Shown here: piece by piece, positions 42,396 through 52,728 of the stretch
How positions within the stretch are numbered: the first letter of the stretch is position 1
How the letters are laid out: every line of letters begins with the position of its first letter
Source: Bacillota bacterium
GTDB taxonomy: Bacteria; Bacillota; Clostridia; Christensenellales; Borkfalkiaceae
Length of the DNA stretch: 64,000 nucleotides
Direction of reading: 5' to 3'
Assembly: GCA_019423125.1 (NCBI GenBank)
Contig: JAHZBZ010000001.1
Span: forward strand, 84,406-148,405
The notes under the pieces: generated by a model
What the model saw: only the letters and a program-made list of their open reading frames with translations
Databases searched by the model: none
Told to the model about the DNA's origin: nothing
Translations under genes and position numbers: made by a program

Positions 42396-43732
42396 TGTTC
42401 TCCTTTTCGTCTCCTTTATTTTGGTATAAACTTATTTTTATCGCCGAGCTTATCGTCGCGGAAGCGCTTGCAACTTATTCGTTGAGAAAGAAGCCGAAGT
42501 TTGCCTTGCGTGTATCAGCGTGTGTGCTTGGCATTTTTATTGTCGGCTTTTTATTCCCTATTTTCTTCTACAATGCCGTGTATTCTTCGTTTATGTTCTT
42601 AGTCCTCTTTGGGGTCACGTTGATCGGGCTGAAACTGTGTTATGACGAGCCGTGGACGCACATTATTTTTTGTGCCGTTATTGCCTATACGACACAGCAC
42701 ATGGCGTATGAGACGTTTAAATATGTGCTTTATGTATTTGATTTGGGCAACATTGTTACTGTATATGACGAAGTGGGTGAGTTACAGTTCAACGGATTTA
42801 TGCTGCTGGCATATGGGGTTTGTTATGCGCTTATTTATTGGGCAGTATGGGCTTTTGTCGAGTACCGCATACGCATACAGCAGAATATCTGCCTAAAAAA
42901 TAAATCTTTACTGTTTTTATCGGGCATTACCGTACTGATTGACATTGTTTTCGGGGCACTTCTCACATACAATACTGACCGGGCTCTTTCTATGATGGTA
43001 CAGACGGTTCTGTTTTTATATAGTCTGATCTCCTGTGTTATCTGCTTGGTTATGCAGTTTCTTATGCTTGAGCAACAGCATGCGGAGCAGGAATTAAAGG
43101 AAATACAGGCTATGTGGCGACAGGATAAAAGGATGTATGAACTATCAAAAGAGAATGTCGAGCTAATCAACATCAAATGTCATGATCTGAAAAAACAGAT
43201 CCGGCTTTTGCGCTCTTCTGAAGGCGAAATTGCGAGGTCCTCCTTGAAGGAGATAGAAAAGGCGATCGATTTTTATGATGCGACGGTCAAAACCGGGAAC
43301 GAGGTTCTTGATCTGATTATTGCAGAAAAGAGCCTGTACTGTTCGCAAAACGATATTAAGTTGACATGCATAGCGGATGGTTCGTCCCTAAACCATATCC
43401 CCATGGTGGATTTGTATTCCCTCTTTGAAAATGCAATTCAGAACGCCATCGAGGCTGTCGGTAAATACGGCGAGCCGGAAAAGCGCTTTGTCCGCATTAA
43501 AGTAGTCAGGAGAGGAAGGATGGTCTCCATTCATATTGAGAATTATTTCGATGGTGAAGTGTGTCTTGTGAATGGTTTGCCGCAAACCAGCAAGGAGGAC
43601 AAGCGCTATCATGGGTATGGAATGCGCAGCATGAAGCTGATTGCCGAAAAATATGGCGGAGGACTGAACGTGCGTTCAGAGAGTGGCCTTTTCATGCTCG
43701 ATATCCTTATTCCCGCCCGGGACATGACATAG
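42395..43732 (+). CDS. GHKL sensor histidine kinase (AgrC-like)
   Basis: A 445-residue membrane kinase. About six to seven transmembrane helices in residues 1-225, then a coiled linker, the phospho-acceptor H263 in IKCHDLKKQIRLLR, and a GHKL ATPase domain with N-box (LFENAIQNAIEAV) and GYGMRSMKLIAEKYGG. It lacks the DHp sequence of classical kinases, as usual for AgrC-type proteins. No AgrB or AgrD peptide gene was found nearby, so the signal may be a sugar, a peptide made elsewhere, or another cue. Overlaps the regulator gene by one base. Confidence 0.9.
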   Translation: MFSFSSPLFWYKLIFIAELIVAEALATYSLRKKPKFALRVSACVLGIFIVGFLFPIFFYNAVYSSFMFLVLFGVTLIGLKLCYDEPWTHIIFCAVIAYTTQHMAYETFKYVLYVFDLGNIVTVYDEVGELQFNGFMLLAYGVCYALIYWAVWAFVEYRIRIQQNICLKNKSLLFLSGITVLIDIVFGALLTYNTDRALSMMVQTVLFLYSLISCVICLVMQFLMLEQQHAEQELKEIQAMWRQDKRMYELSKENVELINIKCHDLKKQIRLLRSSEGEIARSSLKEIEKAIDFYDATVKTGNEVLDLIIAEKSLYCSQNDIKLTCIADGSSLNHIPMVDLYSLFENAIQNAIEAVGKYGEPEKRFVRIKVVRRGRMVSIHIENYFDGEVCLVNGLPQTSKEDKRYHGYGMRSMKLIAEKYGGGLNVRSESGLFMLDILIPARDMT

Positions 43733-43795
43733 CGGGAGAAAAAACTGACATAGCAGGCAAACATCTATTGTCAAAAAAAATTCTTGTGATATACT
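43728..43795 (+). promoter_or_regulatory. LytTR operator pair and promoter of the GH3 operon
   Basis: CATAGCGGG (43728-43736) and CATAGCAGG (43749-43757), again 21 bp apart and again ending 10 bases before the -35 box: TTGTCA (43768-43773), 16-bp spacer, TATACT (43790-43795). The first repeat overlaps the last codons of the kinase gene. ATG 43874 follows after AGGAGAA. Confidence 0.8.
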
Positions 43796-43873
43796 CGAAG
43801 CGTCGGTAGCAGAAATGCCGTGCAGAGGTGTTCCAAGAATTTTTTTACTTATATTCTTTATAGGAGAACAAGC

Positions 43874-46800
43874 ATGCACAAAAAAATTTCCTTCCGGCGT
43901 TTAGCATCGATACTGATACCGCTGCTCGTCATCATTCTCATTTTTACCGTTGCTTCCAATATCGTTGCTAATTATTATTCTCTGACGATGAACTATATGT
44001 TTGGCGAAGGAGAGATCATGATCGACCGGGCGGACGGTACGCAGGACTGGGATGCTGAATATGATTGCTGTTTCACTGGAAATGCAGATGCAGCTTCAGC
44101 GGCGATGCGGCAGTTCAATCGCAGGGTGGCTGAAGAGGGAATTGTGCTCCTGAAAAACACCCGCAGTGCGCTTCCTCTCGGGAAGGGAGAGCGCCGCTTG
44201 AACGTGTTCGGCTGGCATTTTGAAAATGCACCGTACTGTGCGCCGCAAAGCGGCTCTTCTTCCTCCGACGGGGATTATGTATACCCTGCGGAGGCGCTGA
44301 AAGACGCTGGGTTTTCTTTAAACGAGGATCTCCTTACCGCAGTCAGAGAGGGCGTTCCCGAATATCTCTCGGAGCCTCCGCAGGTGGGAAGGTGGCAAAA
44401 TGATTGGGCGATTCCTGAGTATGTCCCCACAGAGGCGGAAGTGAATGACGCATTAAAATGGTCGGACATAGCGCTGATATGGCTGGTCAGGCAGGGAACG
44501 GAGGGGGCTGACCTACCGCAATCAATGAATGACAACGCATTTTTCGGGAATTCCCGTACGGTCGGGTTGACGCCGTCTGCCCGCGAGAAGTACGGGTATG
44601 ACCCGGAGCGGCACAGCCTAGAGCTTACTGCCTCTGAGCAGGAGCTGATCCGCCGGGTAGGCGCGGCGGGGTTTCAGAAGGTTATTATCGTTATAAACAG
44701 CGATAATCCCGTAGAGCTGGGGCTTGTGGAAGAAAATGCGGAAATAGATGCTGTACTTCTTGTAGGCGGAATGGGAACGGAAGGGTTTCGGGCTTTTCCG
44801 GATATCCTTACCGGGACAGTGAATCCATCGGGGCGGCTGTCCGATTTGTATGCTTCCGATTTTACTGCTGATCCAACGTATCCGAATCAGGCAGATCTTA
44901 CGGGGGGAGAGTATCTGCGGGATGGCATTTTTGTCGGCGAAAGGGTGACGCTTTCCAACAGCGTATACACAAATCTTACTCCGCAGTTTATAGCGCAAAA
45001 CGGGCTTCGATCTAACGGAAATACGATGCAATATGTGTTTCAAAATTATGAAGAGGGAATCTATTCCGGGTATCGGTATTATGAGACCCGCGCATTGACG
45101 GAAGGGGAGGCGTGGTATCGTGAAAGCGTTGTCTATCCATTCGGGTTCGGGCTTTCTTATACCCAATTCGATCAATACATTTCAGACTGGAGGATTGAAA
45201 AAGAGTATATCGAGGCAGATATTGTAGTCCGAAATATTGGTAACTGTCCGGGGAAAACGGCGGTGCAGCTTTATTATTCTGCGCCATACGGAGAAGGGAC
45301 GGCTAACCCGCATAAGATAGAAAAATCAGCCATCGTCTTGGGTGCCTTTGCAAAAACGGGGATCATACAGCCAGGCCGCGAGGAAGAAATCACTCTCCGT
45401 ATTTTCATAGAAGATATGGCATCGTATGACGACGAGGTGTTCGGCTGCTATGTGTTGGATGAGGGGATCTATGAGATATCTCTTCGTACAGATTCGCACA
45501 GCGTCGCGTATAGCGAAAGTGCCGGGGCGAAAACGGCCGGAGATCAGGTCATCCGATGGTATAACGGCAGGATGATCGTTTTTAATGAAGGAAACCCCCG
45601 CAGTTCGGAAAAATACGCAAACAGTGAAGAAGGCCTCGTTTATAAGGCTGCAACCAATGCGTTTACCCGTACCCTCGAAGGGATCAGCCCTTCCTTTACG
45701 GAACTCTCGCGTTCGGACTGGGTGGGGACATTCCCTCAGGTTGCCGATGATATCGATAAGACGGCTACGCCTGAGCTAATAGAATATTTCAAAAAATATG
45801 ATATCAGCAGCATGAATAACGAGGCGGACGAGATGCCTGCAACGGGCATTGATAATGGCTTACAGTTAATAGATCTGCGCGGAGCATCCTACGACGATTC
45901 CATTTGGGAAGCATATCTCGACCAGTGGGATGTTGACGAAATGTTCGAAGTCGTCAGCAAAAACGGAAGGGGGATCAACGGTTTTACTGATCTTGGTTTG
46001 CCTTTGTCCGTCAATTCCGACGGTTCCATGGGGATAAAGTATAAGTCGGTAGACTATACGACCTATGGGATAAAGCTGCCGCTCAGCTGTACGGCTCCTG
46101 TCCTTGCAAAAACATGGAATACAGACCTCGCTTACCTCTTTGGGGAAACATGCGGGGAAGAAGCCCTGCAATATGGCATGAACGGCTGGTACGCTCCTGC
46201 TCTGAATTTACACCGCTCCCCTTTTGCCGGCAGATATTACGATTACTTTTCGGAAGATCCCTTTCTGACGGGGGTACTTGCAACGCAGATTTGCTCCGGG
46301 GCAGGAAGCAGGGGCTTAAATGTTTATCTTAAACACTTTGCGCTCAATGAGAGTGAGTACCTTCGCAATTACAGCTCTGTGTGGGCGAGTGAACAGGCGA
46401 TGCGCGAGCTTTATCTGAAGCCCTTTGAAATGTGTATCAAATATTCCCGGAAAAAGGTTATGTATTATGATCGCTCCGGCGTGCTGCAGGAAAAGAATAT
46501 TTCAGCGGTGCAGGGCATCATGTCTTCCTTTAACCGTATAGGAAATACATGGGCAGGGGGGAACGCAGAACTTCTAAAGACCGTCCTGCGGGAAGAATGG
46601 GGGTTTGACGGTATCGTTATTACAGACAATATGCGGCAGGAGTGGCCCGATATGGATCCGGACCTGATGATCCGCGCAGGAGGAAATGTCTGTATGAGCA
46701 GAGGCAGAGAATTCTCCGATACGCAGAGCGCAAGCGCTGTTTTGGCTCTGCGCGAGGCGGTGCATGGCATTTGCTATGCCGTGGTGAACAGCAACGCAAT

Positions 46801-46987
46801 GAACGGCATCTTGCCCGGGTCATTTATTTCTTACGCACTTGCGCCGTGGCAGATTGCCCTGATCGTCGGCGATATTTTTGTCGGCGTCGTATTGGCGGGC
46901 GCAATAGTTTTCCTTATCTATCGCCAGACGGATGAAAGAAAGCATCCTGAACGGTATGGAAAGGAAAAAGGATATTATTCTTTGTAA
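43874..46987 (+). CDS. Permuted GH3 glycosidase, membrane-anchored at both ends (1)
   Basis: A 1037-residue family 3 glycoside hydrolase in reversed domain order. A transmembrane helix (~10-33) is followed by the GH3 C-terminal-type domain (EEGIVLLKNTRSALPL, ~85 on), a fibronectin-III-like domain around YPFGFGLSYTQF (~425), and then the TIM-barrel domain (~700-930) with LHRSPFAGR, YLKHFALNE and the nucleophile D918 in GIVITDN. The reversed order is known from Ruminococcus albus and Butyrivibrio β-glucosidases. A second transmembrane helix (~993-1017) and a basic tail close the protein, so both ends should be cytoplasmic and the enzyme outside. Start ATG 43874 behind AGGAGAA. Substrate unknown. 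Directly downstream of a LytTR-controlled promoter. Confidence 0.9.
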   Translation: MHKKISFRRLASILIPLLVIILIFTVASNIVANYYSLTMNYMFGEGEIMIDRADGTQDWDAEYDCCFTGNADAASAAMRQFNRRVAEEGIVLLKNTRSALPLGKGERRLNVFGWHFENAPYCAPQSGSSSSDGDYVYPAEALKDAGFSLNEDLLTAVREGVPEYLSEPPQVGRWQNDWAIPEYVPTEAEVNDALKWSDIALIWLVRQGTEGADLPQSMNDNAFFGNSRTVGLTPSAREKYGYDPERHSLELTASEQELIRRVGAAGFQKVIIVINSDNPVELGLVEENAEIDAVLLVGGMGTEGFRAFPDILTGTVNPSGRLSDLYASDFTADPTYPNQADLTGGEYLRDGIFVGERVTLSNSVYTNLTPQFIAQNGLRSNGNTMQYVFQNYEEGIYSGYRYYETRALTEGEAWYRESVVYPFGFGLSYTQFDQYISDWRIEKEYIEADIVVRNIGNCPGKTAVQLYYSAPYGEGTANPHKIEKSAIVLGAFAKTGIIQPGREEEITLRIFIEDMASYDDEVFGCYVLDEGIYEISLRTDSHSVAYSESAGAKTAGDQVIRWYNGRMIVFNEGNPRSSEKYANSEEGLVYKAATNAFTRTLEGISPSFTELSRSDWVGTFPQVADDIDKTATPELIEYFKKYDISSMNNEADEMPATGIDNGLQLIDLRGASYDDSIWEAYLDQWDVDEMFEVVSKNGRGINGFTDLGLPLSVNSDGSMGIKYKSVDYTTYGIKLPLSCTAPVLAKTWNTDLAYLFGETCGEEALQYGMNGWYAPALNLHRSPFAGRYYDYFSEDPFLTGVLATQICSGAGSRGLNVYLKHFALNESEYLRNYSSVWASEQAMRELYLKPFEMCIKYSRKKVMYYDRSGVLQEKNISAVQGIMSSFNRIGNTWAGGNAELLKTVLREEWGFDGIVITDNMRQEWPDMDPDLMIRAGGNVCMSRGREFSDTQSASAVLALREAVHGICYAVVNSNAMNGILPGSFISYALAPWQIALIVGDIFVGVVLAGAIVFLIYRQTDERKHPERYGKEKGYYSL

Positions 46988-46991
46988 AATA

Positions 46992-47020
46992 CTGATTGGC
47001 CAATCGTATTTTTTATAATC
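46992..47020 (+). terminator. Short palindrome with T-run between GH3 genes
   Basis: GATTGGCCAATC followed by GTATTTTTT, just before the ribosome site AAGGAGG of the next gene. It could be a weak terminator or an attenuating hairpin within the operon. Confidence 0.35.
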
Positions 47021-47035
47021 AATAAGGAGGAAAAC

Positions 47036-50000
47036 ATGCAAAAAATCAAAAAACGCCTTGCAGCGCTTGCGCTGGGCGCCTGTATGCTCGTTGGTGCCGC
47101 CGGTACCATTTCAACGTACAGCGCGCTGAATGTCGGCGCAAGTTCTATGGCAATGAGTGGAGGGAAGTATTACACCGATTTCAGCTCCTATGATGAGGCA
47201 AAATCGGCGGCCGAAGAGCTGAACATCGAGCTCAATGCTGAAGGAAGCGTCCTTCTTAAAAATGACGGCACCCTTCCTCTTAAGGGGAACGAGAGAGTCA
47301 GCGTTTTCGGCTCTATCGAAAACAACCTGCAGAACAATACCAAAATTTCCGACAGCGTATCCACCGCATTTGAGAAAGCCGGGTATAAGACCAACCAGGT
47401 CCTTGCGGATTTTTATCGTGCGGAAGCGCGCGATACCCGCGGCGTCGAACGCACCGATTTCGGTGTCAGGGTAGAAAATTCCTTCGATCTGTACAACGAC
47501 CTTGCCATTATCGTAATAGGCCGCGCCGGAGGAGAGATGTCCGACCTGAATACGGCCATAGCGGAGGAGGAAAAAGAAACGTATCTCGGCGAAGATCAGG
47601 GGTGGGAACATCAGGATCTCTACGACGGAAATGATGAGGGATACAGCTACGCTTCTTCACCGGAGGATGAAGGAGCATACAAGCACAAGCATGAGCTGCA
47701 GCTGTCAGACAGCGAGCAGGCCCTCGTCAAGTATGTCGAAGCGCAGAACTTCAAGCACATCGTCTTTGTGCTGAATATGTCCTGTGCGTTTGAAACATAC
47801 AATCTCGAGCAGGATCCGCTGATCAACGCCATCGTCTGGATCGGTCGCCCCGGTGAAACGGGTATCCATGCCCTCCCGCAGCTTCTGAGCGGCGAGCGCA
47901 ATTTCTCTGGTAAGGTCTCCGATGAATGGTACAAGGATTTTACGGCTGATCCCATTTGGCAAAACTTCGGGTATAACCGTCAGCACTTCGGATTCCCCAA
48001 AACTGTCACATACACGAATCCGTTTACCGGTGAACAAGCTACGACGACGGAATATCCTACAAATTATCTCTATCCGGATGGAACGCACACGAGCGATCTT
48101 GCGGCTCCCCGTTTTAACGGATTGAATGGAATCGATGTAGAAGAAGATATCTACCTCGGATATAAATACGTCGAAACATATTATCAGGATGTTTATAACG
48201 GCGTTCAGCCCATTCCTGCACAATATTCGTCTATGAGTAAGGAGGATGCTGCGGCGGCTTGGTACGCGGATACCGTTACCCACGCTTTCGGATCGGGCCT
48301 TTCCTATACGGATTTTTCCATCAACATTGAGGGCGTATATGTCGACGAAGCAAAGACGGTCACGCTTGCGGAAGCAGCTGAGGACCCTTCCAACTTCGCC
48401 TCTTCCGATAACGGAACGACTAAGGTCGTACAGAAATATAAAAAGCTGTATATCGACGCGACGGTTGAAAATACGGGAGATGTCGCCGGCAAGGAAGTCG
48501 TACAGATCTATGCGAGCGCTCCGTACATAAAAGGCGGCATTGAAAAGCCCGCGATGCGCCTCATCGCCTTCGGCAAGACAGTTGAGCTTGAACCGGGCGA
48601 GTCACAGATGCTTACGATCGAAGCAAATATTCAGGATATGGCTTCCTACGACTTCGACGATTCCAATGGGAGCAACACCCGCGGCTATGAGCTGGATTAT
48701 GGTGACTATGTGATCTATGCGTCCAATTCTTCTCACGTCGACCTCGCAACTCTTGAAGGGCAGGATGCGGAGAAGGATGCGCAGGATTTTTATGAATTCA
48801 CTTTGGGCAGTGGAGAAGGCTGTGTTTATCAGCAACTGGATGATTTCAGCGACAACGTGGTCTCTAATAAATTCTCCGATGCGGAGGAGGGAATCACGGA
48901 CACGCAGTATAACTCGATTCGCGACGATGTTGGCAACGGCTCTTCGTATACGGTGAATAACGGCAACGGCGCAAGGATGACCAGAATGAACAGGGAAGAA
49001 GGGTTCGTCGCATCCTATCCCGCACCTCCTACCGTTGCCGATATGACGCTCAGCCAAAACTTTATTGATGATATGCTTCTCTCCGCCCGTTTCGATGCAG
49101 ACTTTATCATCGACGAGAACGGAACGCCGCTCTACGACGAGTCTGATGAGGAATGGTACAAGGCAGAAGCAGACATCCCTTCCGGCTGGACGCAGGGGAC
49201 CGGTCAGACAGATGCGAATGGTCAGTATGAATATCTCTTGTCTGATATGGCGGGCATTGATCCGGATGGCACTACGCCTATCGTCGGCGGCGTCTGGAAT
49301 GGCAAGACCGGGGTGCAGGCTTGGGAAACATTCATGAACCAGCTCACCTGGGACGAGATCAAGGTCATTATCGAACAGGGCAACTTTACCACTGCGGCCA
49401 TCCCCACCATCAACAAGGCACAGGGAAGTGATCAGGACAGGCCGAACATGTTCGGCGGCACGCATAACTGGTGCGATGAAGTCGTTATTGCCTCTACCTG
49501 GAATACCGAACTTGCGCACATGGAAGGCATCATTACGGCAAACATGGGTATCTTCAAAGGGCATACTGGCTGGTACGGCCCCGGAATGAACCAGCACCGC
49601 TCTCCCTTCTCCGGAAGGAACAATGATTATTATTCTCAGGACGGGATCCACGCTGGTTACATGGGTATAGCAGTCGTACAGGGTGCGCAGTCGAGGGGTG
49701 TCAATACCTTCCTTAAGCATTTTGCTCTTAATGATCAAGAAAGTACGCGCAACGGCATGGTGCTCTTCCTGTGGGGTTCTGAGCAGACCTGGCGCGAGGG
49801 CGGCTTCAAGCCCTTCCAGATGTGCATGCAGGAGGGGGCTGCTTCCTCCGCAATGTCCGGGTTTGCGCGGATCTGCGGAGAAGCGTGCAACGTGAACTAT
49901 CGCCTGCTGACGGGAATCGCCAGAGAAGAATGGGGTTACAAGGGCATTTTCATTACTGACGCGCAGCCCGGCACGAAGGCTTGCGCCTCTACCGATCTGA

Positions 50001-51220
50001 TGATCCGTTCGGGCAATGGTCTTATGCTGCGCAACAATCACGTTAACGACGCGTATAACCGCTGGGAAGTTTCCGGTACGTGGGATGCGTCGTTGCGCGA
50101 TGGCAAGGGCGGCGTCATGGTCGGCGGCGACGTGTATGCCGGGCAGGAATTTGTCTTCAACGACAAGATCACGAATCCAGAAACACAGGAAGTAGGAGCA
50201 GAATACGTCGGCGTGGACAAGGAAGTCGTGAACTGGAATCAGTACTATTATGCGAGAATATCTGCGCAGACGACTCTGTATCAGGCGGCAAACAGTGTCA
50301 CGAACCGTAACGGGGTGAACTTTGTCTCCTGGAGCAAGGGGGGCGAGCAGGCAATCGGGCAAGGCACGAATGCTTCGTTCTCCGTCGCAATGGCGGCAGA
50401 AGATCTCAATGGCTGCACCGATGTCAGCTATGCCGTGACAGATGGCGTTCTGCCGGAGGGGCTCACACTTAATGCTGCGACCGGAACGATCAGTGGGATT
50501 GTTACGGGAACAGCGGGAGAATACGAGATTACCGTTACCTGTACCATCGATCAGTGGATCACCGGAACAGCGGAATATACGATCAGTATTTCCGATGCAT
50601 TCACATGGGAGGAGGAAGCACCTGCCAAAGTTGGTGAAGAGTATTACGGTACACTGAACACCAGTGTCGTTACGGAAGCAAACGGTTATACGAATATTAC
50701 GTATACCCTCGGGGAGGGAGAACTTCCTGCCGGGCTTGTGCTTACGGAGAACGGTATTCTCGAAGGGACGCCCACTGAAGAAGGTGTATATGATTTTGTC
50801 GTTTCCGTTTCGGCTACGAATGGCGGGAACACGGTAACATTCTCCTACGCGAAGCAGATAACGGTCGAAGACGATGGGATCGCTCCCATCGCGATCAGCG
50901 AGGACGGTTACTGGGTGATTGACGGGGTCAAGACGGACGTCAGGGCGGAAGCCGAGGACGGCGTGACGCCGACCATCTCCATCGATCCCGACACAAAGCA
51001 CTGGATCATCAACGGCGTAGACACGGGTATCGTCGCCGAGGGCAAGGACGGCGCTGCCGGACAGGATGGTCAGGACGGTCAGGACGGCAATGACGGGGCG
51101 GACGGCGAGTCCGGCGGCTGCGGCGGCGTCGTCGCGGGCGGCAGCCTCGCATCGGCAGCCATCGTCCTCGCGGGCGGCGCGGCGTTCGCCGCAGTGCTCC
51201 GCAAGAGGGCGGATAAGTAA
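47036..51220 (+). CDS. Permuted GH3 glycosidase with Ig-like repeats and C-terminal anchor (2)
   Basis: A 1394-residue secreted enzyme. Signal peptide at residues 1-~35, then the GH3 C-terminal-type domain (SVLLKNDGTLPL), FnIII-like region (FGSGLSYTDF), and TIM barrel with QHRSPFSGR, FLKHFALND and nucleophile D975 in GIFITDA. From ~1110 come two Ig-like He_PIG-type repeats (LPEGLTLNAATGTISG; LPAGLVLTENGILEGTP), a WVIDGVKTD/WIINGVDTG repeat, a collagen-like GxDGQDG stretch (~1337-1353) and a C-terminal hydrophobic segment with basic tail. The design is that of a surface-displayed enzyme on a stalk. ATG behind AAGGAGG. Substrate unknown; it probably acts with the other two GH3 enzymes. Confidence 0.9.
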   Translation: MQKIKKRLAALALGACMLVGAAGTISTYSALNVGASSMAMSGGKYYTDFSSYDEAKSAAEELNIELNAEGSVLLKNDGTLPLKGNERVSVFGSIENNLQNNTKISDSVSTAFEKAGYKTNQVLADFYRAEARDTRGVERTDFGVRVENSFDLYNDLAIIVIGRAGGEMSDLNTAIAEEEKETYLGEDQGWEHQDLYDGNDEGYSYASSPEDEGAYKHKHELQLSDSEQALVKYVEAQNFKHIVFVLNMSCAFETYNLEQDPLINAIVWIGRPGETGIHALPQLLSGERNFSGKVSDEWYKDFTADPIWQNFGYNRQHFGFPKTVTYTNPFTGEQATTTEYPTNYLYPDGTHTSDLAAPRFNGLNGIDVEEDIYLGYKYVETYYQDVYNGVQPIPAQYSSMSKEDAAAAWYADTVTHAFGSGLSYTDFSINIEGVYVDEAKTVTLAEAAEDPSNFASSDNGTTKVVQKYKKLYIDATVENTGDVAGKEVVQIYASAPYIKGGIEKPAMRLIAFGKTVELEPGESQMLTIEANIQDMASYDFDDSNGSNTRGYELDYGDYVIYASNSSHVDLATLEGQDAEKDAQDFYEFTLGSGEGCVYQQLDDFSDNVVSNKFSDAEEGITDTQYNSIRDDVGNGSSYTVNNGNGARMTRMNREEGFVASYPAPPTVADMTLSQNFIDDMLLSARFDADFIIDENGTPLYDESDEEWYKAEADIPSGWTQGTGQTDANGQYEYLLSDMAGIDPDGTTPIVGGVWNGKTGVQAWETFMNQLTWDEIKVIIEQGNFTTAAIPTINKAQGSDQDRPNMFGGTHNWCDEVVIASTWNTELAHMEGIITANMGIFKGHTGWYGPGMNQHRSPFSGRNNDYYSQDGIHAGYMGIAVVQGAQSRGVNTFLKHFALNDQESTRNGMVLFLWGSEQTWREGGFKPFQMCMQEGAASSAMSGFARICGEACNVNYRLLTGIAREEWGYKGIFITDAQPGTKACASTDLMIRSGNGLMLRNNHVNDAYNRWEVSGTWDASLRDGKGGVMVGGDVYAGQEFVFNDKITNPETQEVGAEYVGVDKEVVNWNQYYYARISAQTTLYQAANSVTNRNGVNFVSWSKGGEQAIGQGTNASFSVAMAAEDLNGCTDVSYAVTDGVLPEGLTLNAATGTISGIVTGTAGEYEITVTCTIDQWITGTAEYTISISDAFTWEEEAPAKVGEEYYGTLNTSVVTEANGYTNITYTLGEGELPAGLVLTENGILEGTPTEEGVYDFVVSVSATNGGNTVTFSYAKQITVEDDGIAPIAISEDGYWVIDGVKTDVRAEAEDGVTPTISIDPDTKHWIINGVDTGIVAEGKDGAAGQDGQDGQDGNDGADGESGGCGGVVAGGSLASAAIVLAGGAAFAAVLRKRADK

Positions 51221-51231
51221 AGAGAAGGAAG

Positions 51232-51257
51232 GCCCTGCCGCCATGCGGCGGCGGGGC
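51232..51257 (+). other. Intercistronic GC hairpin
   Basis: GCCCTGCCGCC pairs with GGCGGCGGGGC (one G-U) around ATGC. No T-run follows, so it more likely stabilises or processes the operon mRNA than terminates it. Confidence 0.45.
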
Positions 51258-51364
51258 ATGCAAAGCAGGATACGGGGGCGAGGCGGAAAGTATAAGGCGA
51301 TCCGCTTCGCCTTCTGTCCCGCGGCGGGCATGTCCGCCGGAAATTTTCGATTCGAGGAGAAAAC

Positions 51365-52702
51365 ATGAAAAGGAAACTCAGAGTGGCGGGCATGGTCGCC
51401 TGCCTGATGCTCATCATGTCGCTGGTGCTCATGTCCGTGGGCTGCGGCGGGGGCGGTTCATCGCTGAAAGTGACGTTTGACTACAACTATACGGGCGCGC
51501 CCGCTGCCTATGTGCAGGAGATCGAGAGCGGCGCGCAGGTCACCCCGCCTGAAGACCCGCAGAGGGAAGGCTATGCATTCACGGGCTGGTACACGGATGC
51601 GTCGGCGACGAGCAAGGCGGATTTCGGTTACGGCATCACGGAAAACGAGACGTTCTATGCGGGATGGAGGCAGACGTCCGTTACGGTGACGTTTGATCCT
51701 AATTACGAGGGAGGGGAAGCGAGCACGGAATCGGTGGAGATCGGCGGAAAGGTCACGCAGCCGCAGGATCCCGTATGGGACGACGCGCACCTGTTCAAGG
51801 GCTGGTACACCGATGAAGCGTGCACGGAAGAGTACGACTTCGATACCACCGTCACGGGGGCGTTCACCCTCTATGCGGGCTGGGATGAGGTTGACCTCAG
51901 CGATACCGTAAGCATGACCTATTTATATAATTATGAAGGTGCTCCGAATGAGGGAGTTTACTATACAACTCGGGTAAGGGCTGGCAGAAGACCGACCGCT
52001 CCGGCTGATCCTGCACGCAACGGATATTATTTTGCTGATTGGTATGCAGACGCGGCCTGCACGGTAAAATATGACTTCCAGCAGGCGGTAGAGGAAGATG
52101 CGACTGTCTATGCCAAATGGTTCAATGCATATACTTTTGAAGCCGAATATACGGATTTGGTGGGAAAAGAAGGAAATGGTTATTCCAGCAGTGCGTCCGG
52201 TACCGATCTCATTATGAATGATATTGGTGGGACGTTGGGGCAGCAGACTGGTCAGGCGGGTGCGAGTAATGGCTTTTATATTGCATCGCTGTATGAGCCC
52301 GAGCTTTCCATCGATTTTAATATCGTTTCCGACGCAGATGTCACAGATGCCGTCCTCGTCTTGCGTCTCTCCGTAGAGTATTACGATATGACGTTTACCC
52401 CGAATAATTTCACTATCCTTGTTAACGGAGATGCACTGGAGTACTCCGCTATTGTGCTTGAGGGTGCGGTAGATGTTGCGGATGAAAATGAACTGGGAAA
52501 GAGGCCTTTTAGCAACCATACGATAACGACAGCGCTTTCTTTGAAAGAGGGACCCAATACGATCAATTTGGTCATTTCCAATACCACTGAGCTCGGAGGT
52601 ACAATGTATGCGGAAGCGCCGATGATCGATTGTATGTATGTTTATACGGATGCTCATCTGAGTTGGACGCCGATAGAAGATAATTTGATTGGAAAACTTT
52701 GA
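51365..52702 (+). CDS. InlB-repeat lipoprotein with carbohydrate-binding-like domain
   Basis: A 445-residue lipoprotein. The lipobox ends at C27 (MSVGC) and is followed by a GGGGS linker. Three InlB B-repeats (about 33-100, 105-175 and 180-250) show the GWYTDA/GWYTDEAC/DWYADAAC and FYAGW/LYAGW/VYAKW signature. The last ~190 residues form a beta-rich domain (YTFEAEYTDLVGKEG…, LKEGPNTINLVISN) with the look of a CBM6/35-type module. ATG behind GAGGAGAAAAC. Between two GH3 genes, it probably binds the polysaccharide or wall on the outer face and presents substrate to the enzymes. Confidence 0.85.
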   Translation: MKRKLRVAGMVACLMLIMSLVLMSVGCGGGGSSLKVTFDYNYTGAPAAYVQEIESGAQVTPPEDPQREGYAFTGWYTDASATSKADFGYGITENETFYAGWRQTSVTVTFDPNYEGGEASTESVEIGGKVTQPQDPVWDDAHLFKGWYTDEACTEEYDFDTTVTGAFTLYAGWDEVDLSDTVSMTYLYNYEGAPNEGVYYTTRVRAGRRPTAPADPARNGYYFADWYADAACTVKYDFQQAVEEDATVYAKWFNAYTFEAEYTDLVGKEGNGYSSSASGTDLIMNDIGGTLGQQTGQAGASNGFYIASLYEPELSIDFNIVSDADVTDAVLVLRLSVEYYDMTFTPNNFTILVNGDALEYSAIVLEGAVDVADENELGKRPFSNHTITTALSLKEGPNTINLVISNTTELGGTMYAEAPMIDCMYVYTDAHLSWTPIEDNLIGKL

Positions 52703-52728
52703 GGCGTACAGGTTGACAGAGGTGTTTT

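Noticed and set aside
41065..43874. agrBD-like signal peptide genes beside the two-component system
   Set aside because: No AgrB-like membrane protease or short cyclic-peptide precursor could be found on either strand.
48602..51331. Open minus-strand frame of >900 codons antisense to the second GH3 gene
   Set aside because: It lies fully inside a gene with clear GH3 motifs. The antisense product is Arg/His/Val-rich without motifs, as expected for a shadow of GC-rich codons.
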